From: Arthrobacter sp. KBS0703
GTDB taxonomy: Bacteria > Actinomycetota > Actinomycetes > Actinomycetales > Micrococcaceae
Reading direction: 5' to 3'
Assembly (NCBI RefSeq): GCF_002008315.2
Contig: NZ_MVDG02000001.1
Span: 3,658,001 to 3,722,000 of the forward strand
Length of the DNA: 64,000 bases
The position numbers and the translations under genes were made by a program. The notes below the pieces were generated by a model. That model did not search any database. It was given only the letters and a program-made list of their open reading frames with translations, and was not told the origin of the DNA. Positions 17,825 through 25,948 of this stretch are shown here, piece by piece. How positions within the stretch are numbered: the stretch's first letter is position 1; every line of letters starts with the position of its first letter.

Positions 17825-18382
17825 ATGGGCAAGGCAGGGGTACTTCTGGCCACAGTTGCGACGACCGTACTCGTCTCCGGATGCCACATGTTCGAGGTGG
17901 CCTGTCCCGCGATCGCCCAGGCCTCAGGCGTGTCGGTCACGGTGGCGGCAAGCTACGCCCCTGCGGTGAAGGCCCTCCACGTCAAGGCCTGCCAGGAGGG
18001 AGTGTGCCGGGAGAATGACCTGACGCTGGTGGCCGGCAGCATTTCCGTGGACCTGGGCTGCGAGCCCGCCGTGCCGCCCGATGTTCCGAGGCGCGGCTTT
18101 CCAGGCCCAGATGTTCCGGAGCAGGACGGCCGCGGACCGGACCGCCCGTGCTCAGCCACGGCCTCGCCGGACGGCACCAAGCGGGGCATGCTCATGCTGG
18201 ACGTCCTGACGGAGTCGCCGATAGACGTTACGGCCACGGGAACCTCCATCGACGGCAGCCCCCTGCCCGCGCGCACCCTGCGCTTCACTCCGCGGGGCGA
18301 CTACCCGTTCGGCCAACCGTGCGGGCGGTTTATCTCCGCTTCCGTGGTGTTGGATGAGGCCGGGCTCCGCCAGGACCGCTAG
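17825..18382 (+). CDS. Predicted lipoprotein of unknown function
   Basis: The 185-residue protein begins with a lipoprotein signal: a short basic start, a hydrophobic core and the lipobox VSGC (Cys20). Four to six further Cys (VACPA, HVKACQEGVC, LGCEP, RPCSA, QPCGRF) suggest disulfides outside the membrane. No family is recognised. TACGCT at 17814-17819 lies five bases before ATG and may be the -10 box of a leaderless transcript; no Shine-Dalgarno is visible. It is separate from the minus-strand dha operon that follows. Confidence 0.75.
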   Translation: MGKAGVLLATVATTVLVSGCHMFEVACPAIAQASGVSVTVAASYAPAVKALHVKACQEGVCRENDLTLVAGSISVDLGCEPAVPPDVPRRGFPGPDVPEQDGRGPDRPCSATASPDGTKRGMLMLDVLTESPIDVTATGTSIDGSPLPARTLRFTPRGDYPFGQPCGRFISASVVLDEAGLRQDR

Positions 18383-18449
18383 GCTGCCGGGCCCCTTCAG
18401 CTGTTGGGACGCATGGCTGTTGGGCCACCGGGACCGTTCACGAAGGGCT

Positions 18450-19217
18450 TCAGGGTTCTCCGAAACCTGCCTTGACCAGGCCCTCCACATAGGCCACGGC
18501 GCGTTCCGCGTCCGGGCCGGACGCTTCCACATGGAGCACCGAACCTTTGCCTGCCCCCAGCGTCATGAGCCCCGTCATGGAGGCGCCGTCGACGCCGTTA
18601 ACCGTCACCTCGGCGTCGAGCGCGGCAAGGCCGCCGGCGATCTTTGCCGCTGGCCGGGCGTGCATGCCGGCCAGGTTGACGAGCTCAAAGTCGCCGCTCG
18701 CGTCCGGAACGGCGGGAGCCGGCGCAGCTACGGAAACTCCTGGCTGCGGGACGCCGGTGCGGGCTTCTCCGGCGTGCGCGGCCCCTGCGGCAACGTGCGC
18801 GGCGGAGGGAACATGTTCCTCGTCCTTGGGCCGCGACGCGGGGTAGCCGTGGGTTGCCTCCGCTGCCCGTTTGACCGCGTGGACGCTGGCGCCGCCCTGG
18901 GCTGCCACGGCCGCCGCCACGAGGCCTTCCACAATGGGCGCGTCGGCGAGCAGCACCGTATCCGGCGCTTCCGCGAATTCCAGCGCCGACTCGGCGGTCA
19001 TGACGGCCGATCCGAGGTCTGTGAGCACCACAATGCCCTCGCCGCCGGCGGCGAGTTCCAGGGCGGACATCACCTTTTCAAGGCTGGTGCCGATCCGGCC
19101 GTCGGAGGTTCCGCCGGCCGGAACCATCATCACGTCCGGCGCCATCTGCGCTGCCAGTTCCACGGCGCCGTCGGCGATCTTTTCACTATGGGAAACCACA
19201 ACGATGCGCACTGTCAC
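18450..19217 (-). CDS. dhaM: Dihydroxyacetone kinase phosphotransferase subunit DhaM with HPr domain
   Basis: DhaM passes phosphate from the PTS to ADP bound on DhaL. The 255-residue protein has an EIIA-mannose-like domain with the phospho-His at residue 10 (VVVSHSEKIADG), a Pro/Ala linker, and a C-terminal HPr domain with its own phospho-His (VNLAGMHARPAAKIAGG). The fused HPr lets Enzyme I phosphorylate it directly. GTG 19217 overlaps the dhaL stop by four bases, indicating coupling. The order is dhaK, dhaL, dhaM on the minus strand. Confidence 0.95.
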   Translation of the reverse strand: MTVRIVVVSHSEKIADGAVELAAQMAPDVMMVPAGGTSDGRIGTSLEKVMSALELAAGGEGIVVLTDLGSAVMTAESALEFAEAPDTVLLADAPIVEGLVAAAVAAQGGASVHAVKRAAEATHGYPASRPKDEEHVPSAAHVAAGAAHAGEARTGVPQPGVSVAAPAPAVPDASGDFELVNLAGMHARPAAKIAGGLAALDAEVTVNGVDGASMTGLMTLGAGKGSVLHVEASGPDAERAVAYVEGLVKAGFGEP

Positions 19218-19852
19218 GCGGCGGCCCCCGCTGCGGCACGCAGGATCAGAGCGCTCGAGGCGGCCCCGGGCTGTCTCTTATACACATCTAGATGTGTATA
19301 AGAGACAGGCCCTGCCCTTGCGTGCCACGAGGGGATCGGTGGCCACGGCCCCTGCTTCTGCGGCTTCCGCCGCGGCAATCAGCACGGCAAGGGTGTCGCC
19401 GTCGGCGGCCGCTGCGGCGGCGGCTTCGACGGCGGGAGTCCAGGCATCGACCATGGTCTTGTCGCCGGACTCCGCCTTGCCCCGGGCCACGATGCCGTCC
19501 CGTGCGGCGCCCAGCGCCGCGGCGAGCGCCGCGGCATCGATGTAGGCGGCGTCGCCAAGCGCGGTGCCTGTCTCTTATACACATCTAGGAACGCCGTGCC
19601 GTAGAGCGGACCGGCGGCCCCGCCCACCTTGGACATCAACGCCATGGCCGTCAGCTTGAGCGCAGCCCCCGGGGTTTCCGGCGGGGATTCTGCCAGCTTG
19701 TCCAAGACCGCTTGGAAGCCGCGATCCATGTTCTCCCCGTGATCCGAGTCGCCGATGGCCCTGTCCAGTTCAATGAGTTCCACCCTGTGCTCCGCCATCG
19801 CCTGAGCGGAGAGCGTCAGCCATTTCACGGCCCAGTTGACGTCCAGCCCCAC
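19214..19852 (-). CDS. dhaL: Dihydroxyacetone kinase subunit DhaL, cut by two adapters
   Basis: DhaL carries the ADP that DhaM re-phosphorylates and gives its phosphate to dihydroxyacetone on DhaK. From GTG 19852 the protein shows the Mg/ADP loop IGDSDHGENMDRGF and GGAAGPLYGTAF, then a mosaic end at 19568. The middle reads VARGKAESGDKTMVDAW; a full adapter at 19271 follows, and the end reads PGAASSALILRAAAGAAA. The family usually has a YLGERSxGHxDPGA motif where the second adapter sits. The native gene is presumably intact at about 210 residues. Confidence 0.9.
19271..19308 (+). other. Mate-pair junction adapter (artefact)
   Basis: Complete 38-bp adapter near the 3' end of dhaL. Confidence 0.97.
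19568..19588 (+). other. Tn5 mosaic end, half adapter (artefact)
   Basis: CTGTCTCTTATACACATCT followed by AG only, inside dhaL between GTAF and the middle section. The right half of the adapter is missing. Confidence 0.97.
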
Positions 19853-19854
19853 GG

Positions 19855-20856
19855 CTACACGCCCCAGCGCAGGGCGGGGGTGTGCACGGGGGCATCCCAG
19901 AGGGCAGTCAGTTCGTCATCGAGCCGGAGTACCGAGATGGAGCAGCCCTGCATTTCCAGTGCTGTGATGTAGTTCCCGACGAGGGAGCGCTCCACGGTGG
20001 CTCCCCGGTCCGACAGGACCTGCGCGGCCCGACGATAGACAATGTAGAGCTCGCTCAGCGGCGTCCCGCCCATGCCGTTGACGAACAGAAGGACCTTGTC
20101 TCCGGAGGCCACCCCGAGATCGCCGAGTATGGGTTCGAGCAGGCGGTCGGTGATGCCGTCGGCTCCCTCCATGGCGATCCGGTGCCGCCCTGGCTCACCG
20201 TGGATTCCGATGCCGATCTCGATCTCGTCGTCCTTGAGGTCGAAACTCGGCGAGCCCGCATGCGGGACGGTGCATGCGGAGAGCGCGACACCCATGGTCC
20301 GCACATTCTGGTTCACCCGGTCCCCGATGGCCGCAACGGCATCGAGGTCATCGCCCCGCTCAGCCGCGGCGCCGGCAATCTTCTCGACCAGGACCGTGCC
20401 GCCAACGCCCCGGCGACCGGCAGTGTAGAGGGAGTCCTCAACGGCGACGTCATCATTGACCAGTACCGTGCGAACCTCCACGCCCTCTGCCTGTGCCATC
20501 TCCGCGGCCGTCTCGAAATTGAGGACGTCGCCGGTGTAGTTCTTGACGATGTGGACCACTCCTGCGCCGGAGTTGACGGCGAGTGTGGCCGGGATGATCT
20601 GGTCCGGGGTGGGTGACGTGAAGACGGCGCCGGGCACAGCGGCGTCGAGCATTCCCAACCCGACGAATCCGGCGTGGAGGGGCTCGTGCCCGCTGCCGCC
20701 GCCGGATACCAGGCCTACTTTCCCCGCCACGGGGGCATCCCGGCGGGTAACGAACTTCGGATCTGCGTTGACTGTCACGAGGTCGGCATGGGCGAGCCCA
20801 AATCCTTCCACTGATTCGTCCACCACAGCGCGGGGGTCATTGATGAGCTTTTTCAC
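19855..20856 (-). CDS. dhaK: Dihydroxyacetone kinase subunit DhaK
   Basis: DhaK binds dihydroxyacetone covalently through a His, visible here in [12 protein letters not shown], with the glycine-rich [17 protein letters not shown] loop near residue 50. The 333-residue length is normal. I chose GTG 20856 ([12 protein letters not shown]) because AGGAG lies eight bases upstream and family members begin MKKLIND; a longer frame from 20895 adds a non-conserved extension. It is first in the dhaKLM operon, and dhaL follows after two bases. Confidence 0.95.
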   Translation of the reverse strand: MKKLINDPRAVVDESVEGFGLAHADLVTVNADPKFVTRRDAPVAGKVGLVSGGGSGHEPLHAGFVGLGMLDAAVPGAVFTSPTPDQIIPATLAVNSGAGVVHIVKNYTGDVLNFETAAEMAQAEGVEVRTVLVNDDVAVEDSLYTAGRRGVGGTVLVEKIAGAAAERGDDLDAVAAIGDRVNQNVRTMGVALSACTVPHAGSPSFDLKDDEIEIGIGIHGEPGRHRIAMEGADGITDRLLEPILGDLGVASGDKVLLFVNGMGGTPLSELYIVYRRAAQVLSDRGATVERSLVGNYITALEMQGCSISVLRLDDELTALWDAPVHTPALRWGV

Positions 20857-21204
20857 GGCCGGGCTCCTGGGCTCTCGGTACTTCGATATTGACATCGGTC
20901 AAGATGTGATTTGACCCTACTACCGGGACCCGGCCTTCGGTAGCTCTGGTGACCGCCATGTGCGGAAACCCCGGCGGGCAGTCGCTGCAACAGCGCGGGA
21001 ACAGCGGAAGGGACAGCCCCCAATGACTGTCCCTTCCGGCGTTCCCGAAAGTTTATCCAGCAAATGTACAAAAAGAAAGATCCTGTTGAGGGAACGTTGA
21101 GCGGATCTTGATTCGTTCCAGCGGGAAATCCGCACTACCGCTGGCACTATGGCGTCGATAGACGGTCACTGGACCGGCAAATCCGCGTAGCGGGGGTACC
21201 CTCA
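20857..21204. other. Divergent control region between dhaK and the glycosyltransferase
   Basis: No gene is supported. The dhaK side holds a set of TTGAC/GTCAA half-sites (listed separately). The remainder, about 20920-21204, contains an AT-richer stretch near 21057-21085 that may hold the promoter of the glycosyltransferase, but I cannot fix boxes. Confidence 0.45.
20889..20916 (-). promoter_or_regulatory. Candidate operator/-35 region of dhaKLM
   Basis: Three half-sites alternate: TTGAC (20889-20893), GGTCAA (20897-20902) and TTGACC (20911-20916). The outer pair forms GGTCAA-N8-TTGACC. Read toward dhaK, the first TTGACC can serve as a -35 box, so a regulator bound here would control the operon. 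No regulator gene is adjacent. Confidence 0.4.
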
Positions 21205-22662
21205 ATGAACTCGAAACGTCCCTTTCAGGGGGCCGCCGCCCTGCTGATCGCCGCCTTCGCCGTCGGCACCGCCGCGCTGCTGTGGCTCATGGTCTCCACA
21301 GAGGTTCCGGTGACCGCCCACTCCCCCAGCCGGGGGATCATCCTCGGGCTGTGGAGCGTCCTCTACGTGGCCGATGCGCCGTCGGCGTGGCTGTTGGCGG
21401 CGGCGATCGCCGTCGCGCTTCTGCTGATTGCCGGGGTGGCGCTCACAGAGCGGCTGGTGGCCACCCGTGCGCGGCGCTCGGCAAGCCCCGCCCAGCCGCT
21501 GGCTCCGCGGCTGGTGATGGCGGCAACGCGGGGTGCCTACGCCGGCCCGCTGACCGTGACCGTGCTCATTCCGGCCCACAATGAGGCCGTTTCGCTGCCG
21601 TCAACGCTGTCGTCGCTCCTGACGCAATCACGGCCGCCGGACCGGGTGATCGTCGTCGCGGACAACTGCACCGACGCAACCGCGGAAGTGGCCCGCCGGG
21701 CCGGAGTCGAAGTCTTCGAATCGGAGGGCAATACGCAGAAGAAGGCCGGCGCCCTGAACCAAGCCCTGAAACAACTCCTCCCCCGGCAGGGCGACAACGA
21801 CCTTGTCATGGCCATGGACGCCGACACCGTGCTCGACGACGGTTTCCTGGCGGCCGCGGCCGGGCGGTTCACGAGGGACCGTGCCCTGATGGCACTCGGC
21901 GGCCTGTTTTACGGGGAACAGGGGCACGGGCTGATCGGCCAGTTCCAGCGCAATGAGTACATCAGGTATGCCCGGGACATGCGTCGCCGGCGGGGCAGGG
22001 TCTTTGTGCTGACGGGGACGGCCTCCATATTCCGGCCGGCGGCGCTGCGGGCTGTGGCCGAATACCGCGGCCCTTCCCTGCCAGGCGTTCACGGCGACGT
22101 CTACGACACTGCCGCACTGACCGAAGACAACGAGCTGACCATCGCTTTGAAGTCCCTCGGCGCGCTCATGGTGTCTCCCGCGGAGTGCACGGTAGTCACG
22201 GAGCTCATGCCCACCTGGCGCACGCTGTGGGCCCAGCGCCTCCGGTGGCAGCGTGGTGCATTGGAGAACCTCGGCGCGTACGGGTTCACTCCGCAGACGG
22301 CACGGTACTGGGCCCAGCAGTTCTGCCTGGGCTACGGCGTCATCGCCCTGAGTTCGTACCTGCTGCTCATAGCCCTGATGGCACTCGCCCAGGACACCTG
22401 GATCTGGTTCCCGTTCTGGCTGGGGCTGGGCGTGCTGTTCTCAGCCGAGCGGGTGATCACCGCGTGGCCCGGGGGCTGGCGGGCGCGGCTCCTGGCCCTC
22501 ACCGTCTTCCCCGAGCTGGTGTTCGACATGTTCCTCAACGTTGCCTACGTCAAGGGCATCATTGACATTTCCCTGGGCCGGCAGGCCAGCTGGAAGCACA
22601 TCACACGCCAGGGGCCGTCCCTACCGGCGCAGGAAGTCTCGGCCCCGGCGAAGGTGGGCTGA
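21205..22662 (+). CDS. Membrane-embedded processive glycosyltransferase (GT2)
   Basis: The 485-residue protein has two N-terminal membrane helices (about 10-30, 60-80), a cytoplasmic GT2 domain and about three C-terminal helices. The processive-synthase motifs are present: IPAHNEA with the first Asp in VADNCTDAT, AMDADTVLD (D-x-D), LTEDNE and QRLRWQRG. Such enzymes extrude beta-linked polysaccharides such as cellulose, hyaluronan or poly-GlcNAc; which polymer cannot be told. A small membrane protein follows after three bases and may be its partner. It diverges from dhaK. Confidence 0.9.
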   Translation: MNSKRPFQGAAALLIAAFAVGTAALLWLMVSTEVPVTAHSPSRGIILGLWSVLYVADAPSAWLLAAAIAVALLLIAGVALTERLVATRARRSASPAQPLAPRLVMAATRGAYAGPLTVTVLIPAHNEAVSLPSTLSSLLTQSRPPDRVIVVADNCTDATAEVARRAGVEVFESEGNTQKKAGALNQALKQLLPRQGDNDLVMAMDADTVLDDGFLAAAAGRFTRDRALMALGGLFYGEQGHGLIGQFQRNEYIRYARDMRRRRGRVFVLTGTASIFRPAALRAVAEYRGPSLPGVHGDVYDTAALTEDNELTIALKSLGALMVSPAECTVVTELMPTWRTLWAQRLRWQRGALENLGAYGFTPQTARYWAQQFCLGYGVIALSSYLLLIALMALAQDTWIWFPFWLGLGVLFSAERVITAWPGGWRARLLALTVFPELVFDMFLNVAYVKGIIDISLGRQASWKHITRQGPSLPAQEVSAPAKVG

Positions 22663-22665
22663 GCG

Positions 22666-22911
22666 GTGATGACTGGATTCGGCCCGACCCCTGCGGGGCT
22701 GCTCCTGCCGGAGCCGCTTCTCTATTCGGACTGGTTCGCCATGATGGCTGCGTTCGTCGCCGTGAACACGGTGATGTACGCGGCGCTGGCCGTCGCCAAA
22801 ATCCTGCCGAGGCTCCACCCTCCGGAGTGGAGGCGCGGGCAGCGGTCCGAGACCCGCAGCATCTATCCGGAAGGCCACCCGGAGGCCGGGGAGATTCCTA
22901 GAGGGTTTTGA
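22666..22911 (+). CDS. Small membrane protein partnered with the glycosyltransferase
   Basis: The 81-residue protein has one clear membrane helix (about 24-45, MMAAFVAVNTVMYAALAVAKI) followed by a basic tail (RRGQRSETRS). It starts three bases after the glycosyltransferase stop, with GTG 22666 and ATG 22669 both possible, so it is translationally linked. Small partners are common for processive synthases. Its end overlaps the 3' end of the convergent acetyltransferase gene by 14 bases. Confidence 0.75.
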   Translation: MMTGFGPTPAGLLLPEPLLYSDWFAMMAAFVAVNTVMYAALAVAKILPRLHPPEWRRGQRSETRSIYPEGHPEAGEIPRGF

Positions 22912-23416
22912 TCATCCGGGTGTTGCCGAGGGTGTTCGGCTTGACCCGGGCCAGATCCAGGAATTCGGCCACGCCCTCGTCATGCGAGCGGAGGAGTTCG
23001 GAGTACACCTGGGGGTCCAGCGCCGACTGGTCGGCCATCACTTCGAAGCCGTGCCGCTTGAAGAAGTCCACCTCGAACGTCAGGCAGAACACCCGCGAGA
23101 CACCGAGCGCCGCGGCTTCCTCCAGCAGGCTCTCGACGAGGACGTGGCCCACGCCCTTCCCCCGCCAGGCATCCGAGGCTGCCAGCGTGCGGACCTCCGC
23201 GAGGTCCTCCCACATGACGTGAAGGGCGCCGCAGCCGATCACCTCTCCGTCAGCCGACTCCGCGATCCGGAACTCCTGCAGGCTCTCGTAGTACGCCACC
23301 GTCTCCTTGGCCATCAGGATCCGTTGGTCGGCCAGGGGCGCCACGAGTCTCTTGATGGCAGCCACGTCACTGGTGCGTGCGGGGCGAATAGAGAAGGCGT
23401 CAGTCACAGCCCCCAT
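22898..23416 (-). CDS. argA: Amino-acid N-acetyltransferase (N-acetylglutamate synthase)
   Basis: A single-domain GNAT enzyme of 172 residues. The acetyl-CoA pyrophosphate loop reads RGKGVGHVL, preceded by the strand VRTLAASDAW, and FEVDFFKRHGFEVM follows. Length and these motifs match the short actinobacterial N-acetylglutamate synthases (Rv2747 type), which begin arginine synthesis by acetylating glutamate. Other arg genes are not in the window. Confidence 0.85.
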   Translation of the reverse strand: MGAVTDAFSIRPARTSDVAAIKRLVAPLADQRILMAKETVAYYESLQEFRIAESADGEVIGCGALHVMWEDLAEVRTLAASDAWRGKGVGHVLVESLLEEAAALGVSRVFCLTFEVDFFKRHGFEVMADQSALDPQVYSELLRSHDEGVAEFLDLARVKPNTLGNTRMIKTL

Positions 23417-23795
23417 CTTACGGCGACCGCCTCCACGACCCAGCCCACCCGCAGCGGCCGCGCCGTCTCACCTCCGACTCACCTCCGGCTCGGAGACTGC
23501 GACATTTACCGCGTGCTCGCTCGTTCCTCGCTTAGACGCACGCTACGTAAATGCCCCAGCCTCCTTCGCCTCGTGCCGTACCGCACCTTGGGTCCTTGGC
23601 CGGTCCGGCCCCAACCCTTCCCGGCGTTTGGCAACGTGCGCTTGAGCGGCGACCTGATCAGGCATTTGTGTAGGCGCCGTCTAAGCGAGGAACGAGCGAG
23701 GCGCCGGCAAATGGCTGTCCGGTCGCTGCGGAGGTGACCACGGACGGCGAGCCCGAGGTGACCACGGTTGGGTAGCAGGAGGTGGCGGGGGTGGT
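23417..23795. other. Intergenic region with a long inverted repeat
   Basis: No gene is supported. The interval holds a 23-bp perfect inverted repeat and related imperfect arms (listed separately), plus GAGGTGACCACGG twice, at 23731-23743 and 23755-23767. Confidence 0.6.
23516..23700. repeat. Intergenic palindromic repeat element (REP-like)
   Basis: CTCGCTCGTTCCTCGCTTAG plus ACG (23516-23538) is the exact reverse complement of 23678-23700. Weaker homology extends both ways: GTAAATGCCC on the left against GGCATTTGTGTAG on the right, and ATTTACC against GGCAAATGG outside. The 139-base middle shows no gene. The structure resembles a non-coding repetitive element; whether it occurs elsewhere in the genome cannot be seen here. 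Confidence 0.7.
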
Positions 23796-25757
23796 TTAGA
23801 GGCCGAGTTCGGGGGGTAGCGGGAGCTCCTTGCCCAGGACGTTCCTGGCGAGGAAGTGCTCCACTACGCCGTACCAGACCTTGGCGTGCTGCGGCTGCAG
23901 GATCCAGTGGTTCTCGTCCGGGTAGAACAGGAACCGGTGGCTGGTCTGGCCGTTCTCGTCGGCGGCGAGCTGGGATTTGGAGAGCAGTTCGTACCAGAGC
24001 CGCAGGCCTTCGCCGATGGGCACGCGGTAGTCCTTGTCGCCGTGGATCACCAGCATGGGCGTCCGGATGTTCTCCACGTGGAGGTGCGGTGAGTTCTCCA
24101 GCTCCATCTCCGCCGTCATTTCCTTGAGCCAGTACTGGGACGCGTCCGTTGTGGGTCCGAACTGGTCCAGTGCCCAGAGGCTGGCATGCGTCACGATCGC
24201 TTTGAACCGGTCCGTCTGGCCGGCCACCCAGTTGGCCATGTAACCTCCGAAGGACCCGCCCATCGCGGCCGTCCGGCTTTCGTCAATGTCCGGCCGCTGC
24301 ACCACCGAATCCGTGACCGCCATCAGGTCCGTGTAGGGCGCCTTGCCCCAGCTGCCCCAGCCCCGCTGGATGTACGACTGGCCGTAGCCCGTGGACAGGG
24401 CAGGGTCCGGCAACAGGACGGCGTAGCCCTTGGCCGTCAGCAGCCAGGGGTTCCAGCGCCAGGTCCACGCGTTCCAGGACCCCAGCGGCCCGCCGTGGAT
24501 CCACAGCAGCAGGGGGGCGGGGCTGTCCGCCGACGCCCCTGCCGGCAGCGCCAGGTAGGCGGGAACGCGCGCGCCGTCGGCCGCCGTCGTCTCCACCCGT
24601 TCCAGCGAGCCCGCAAACTGCGGGCGCTCAGCCGGCCCCGGCAATCTGGTGACGCCCCCGGTGGCCAGATCGATGCGCACGGGCTCCGGCGGGAATTCGT
24701 AGGAGCTGCGGAGCGCGTAGGCGCCCGCGCCGTCCGGTGAAACCACAACGTCGGTGTAGGCCGCCGCGTCCGGCGTCACCCGGGCGACGCTCCCCTGTGC
24801 GGCTCCTGCCGCAGCGGTGACGCTGAAAACGGGCGACGCGCCGTCGTCGTCCGCGGTGACCAGGAGGGCCGAGCTGTCCGGGAGCCAGGACTGGGCGTGC
24901 GCCCAGCGGTCCCAGTCGTGAGCCAGGGGCGTGAGGTCCTCCACACCGGCCGGGCCGGAAACGTCGAGAAGATGGAGCTTGACCTGCGGGGCCTCCTGCG
25001 GCGTGGTGTCGCTTTCGCTGACGACGGCCAGGAACCTCCCGTCCGGGCTGACGGGCCCCGGGAAGTAGCTCATCCCTTCGCGGTCGAGGAGGACCCGCTG
25101 CGTGCCGGTGGCGACGTCCACCGCGACGAGGACGGAGCGCAGGTCAGCTTTGGCCAACGGCTTGGCGAAGCTCGTGTAGATGGTTTTTCCGTCCGGGCTG
25201 ATGACCGACTCGGCCTCACGGAGCCTGGATCCCGCCGCTGGCGTGAGGTTCCTGAGCTTCAGCGGCGCGGCGCTGTCCACAGTGCCGGGTTTGCCGGGTT
25301 CCTTCTCCGTCCCGGGTTCCACGGCGAACAGCCGCGGCTGGGCGGGGCCGAGGTCAGCGTCCCAGTACCGGACGGGGTATTCGCTGTGCAGGATGGCCGC
25401 CACCTTGTTGTCCTTGCGGCTCTTGCGGCGTTCGGCGTCGCTGTCTTCGTCCGTGGAACCCGCGAGGACGGCGGCAACCACGAAGGCCGCGTCCGCGTCC
25501 CTCGCCGTCATCACCTTTTCCACTCCGCCGGGCCTCGACAGCACCACCCGGGCCTCCCCGCCGTCGGCCGGCAGCAGCCAAAGGGCAGTCACGGAATCGC
25601 TGTCACTGTCAGCGTTTCCGGTGTTCTCCGGGTCGGGGCGGGCGGACGTGAAGTAGACGTCGCCGTTGGCCGCGAACGCGGCACCGGCCTCGCCCTTGGC
25701 GCTGCGGGTGATGCGGCGGGCCTGCTTCTGCCCCGCAGGATCGACCTCCCACAGCAA
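23796..25757 (-). CDS. S9 family prolyl-oligopeptidase-type peptidase, 5' end missing
   Basis: The C-terminal alpha/beta-hydrolase domain has the nucleophile motif GGSFGGYMANW, the Asp in HGDKDYRVP and the His in DENHWI, after a seven-bladed-propeller-like N-terminal region. The readable frame opens at TTG 25757 (LLWEVDPAGQK) with no Shine-Dalgarno and no natural N-terminus. Relatives, as I recall, have about 40 residues more with an SPDG-type first blade. Upstream DNA is repetitive, non-coding GGCCGG-rich sequence, so the gene is truncated, by rearrangement or by a false assembly join without an adapter. Confidence 0.85.
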   Translation of the reverse strand: MLWEVDPAGQKQARRITRSAKGEAGAAFAANGDVYFTSARPDPENTGNADSDSDSVTALWLLPADGGEARVVLSRPGGVEKVMTARDADAAFVVAAVLAGSTDEDSDAERRKSRKDNKVAAILHSEYPVRYWDADLGPAQPRLFAVEPGTEKEPGKPGTVDSAAPLKLRNLTPAAGSRLREAESVISPDGKTIYTSFAKPLAKADLRSVLVAVDVATGTQRVLLDREGMSYFPGPVSPDGRFLAVVSESDTTPQEAPQVKLHLLDVSGPAGVEDLTPLAHDWDRWAHAQSWLPDSSALLVTADDDGASPVFSVTAAAGAAQGSVARVTPDAAAYTDVVVSPDGAGAYALRSSYEFPPEPVRIDLATGGVTRLPGPAERPQFAGSLERVETTAADGARVPAYLALPAGASADSPAPLLLWIHGGPLGSWNAWTWRWNPWLLTAKGYAVLLPDPALSTGYGQSYIQRGWGSWGKAPYTDLMAVTDSVVQRPDIDESRTAAMGGSFGGYMANWVAGQTDRFKAIVTHASLWALDQFGPTTDASQYWLKEMTAEMELENSPHLHVENIRTPMLVIHGDKDYRVPIGEGLRLWYELLSKSQLAADENGQTSHRFLFYPDENHWILQPQHAKVWYGVVEHFLARNVLGKELPLPPELGL

Positions 25758-25884
25758 CGCGACCGGCCCTGCCCCGCAAGACCGGCCGCGCCCGGGGCCG
25801 GTTAAGGGGGTCAGGGCCGGTTGAGAGGGTCAGGGCCGGCCAAACGGGCGAAGGCCGGTTATGGGGATGGGGGCGGGCAACGCA

Positions 25885-25923
25885 GAAGCCCCGCCTGCTC
25901 CCTTGCGGGGCGGGCGGGGCTTC
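25885..25923 (-). terminator. Terminator downstream of clpC
   Basis: GAAGCCCCGCC (25885-25895) pairs perfectly with GGCGGGGCTTC (25913-25923) across a 17-base loop that can itself pair partly. It lies 26 bases past the clpC stop. Confidence 0.7.
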
Positions 25924-25948
25924 CTGGTCGCTGGAGTGCGGTTCGAGC

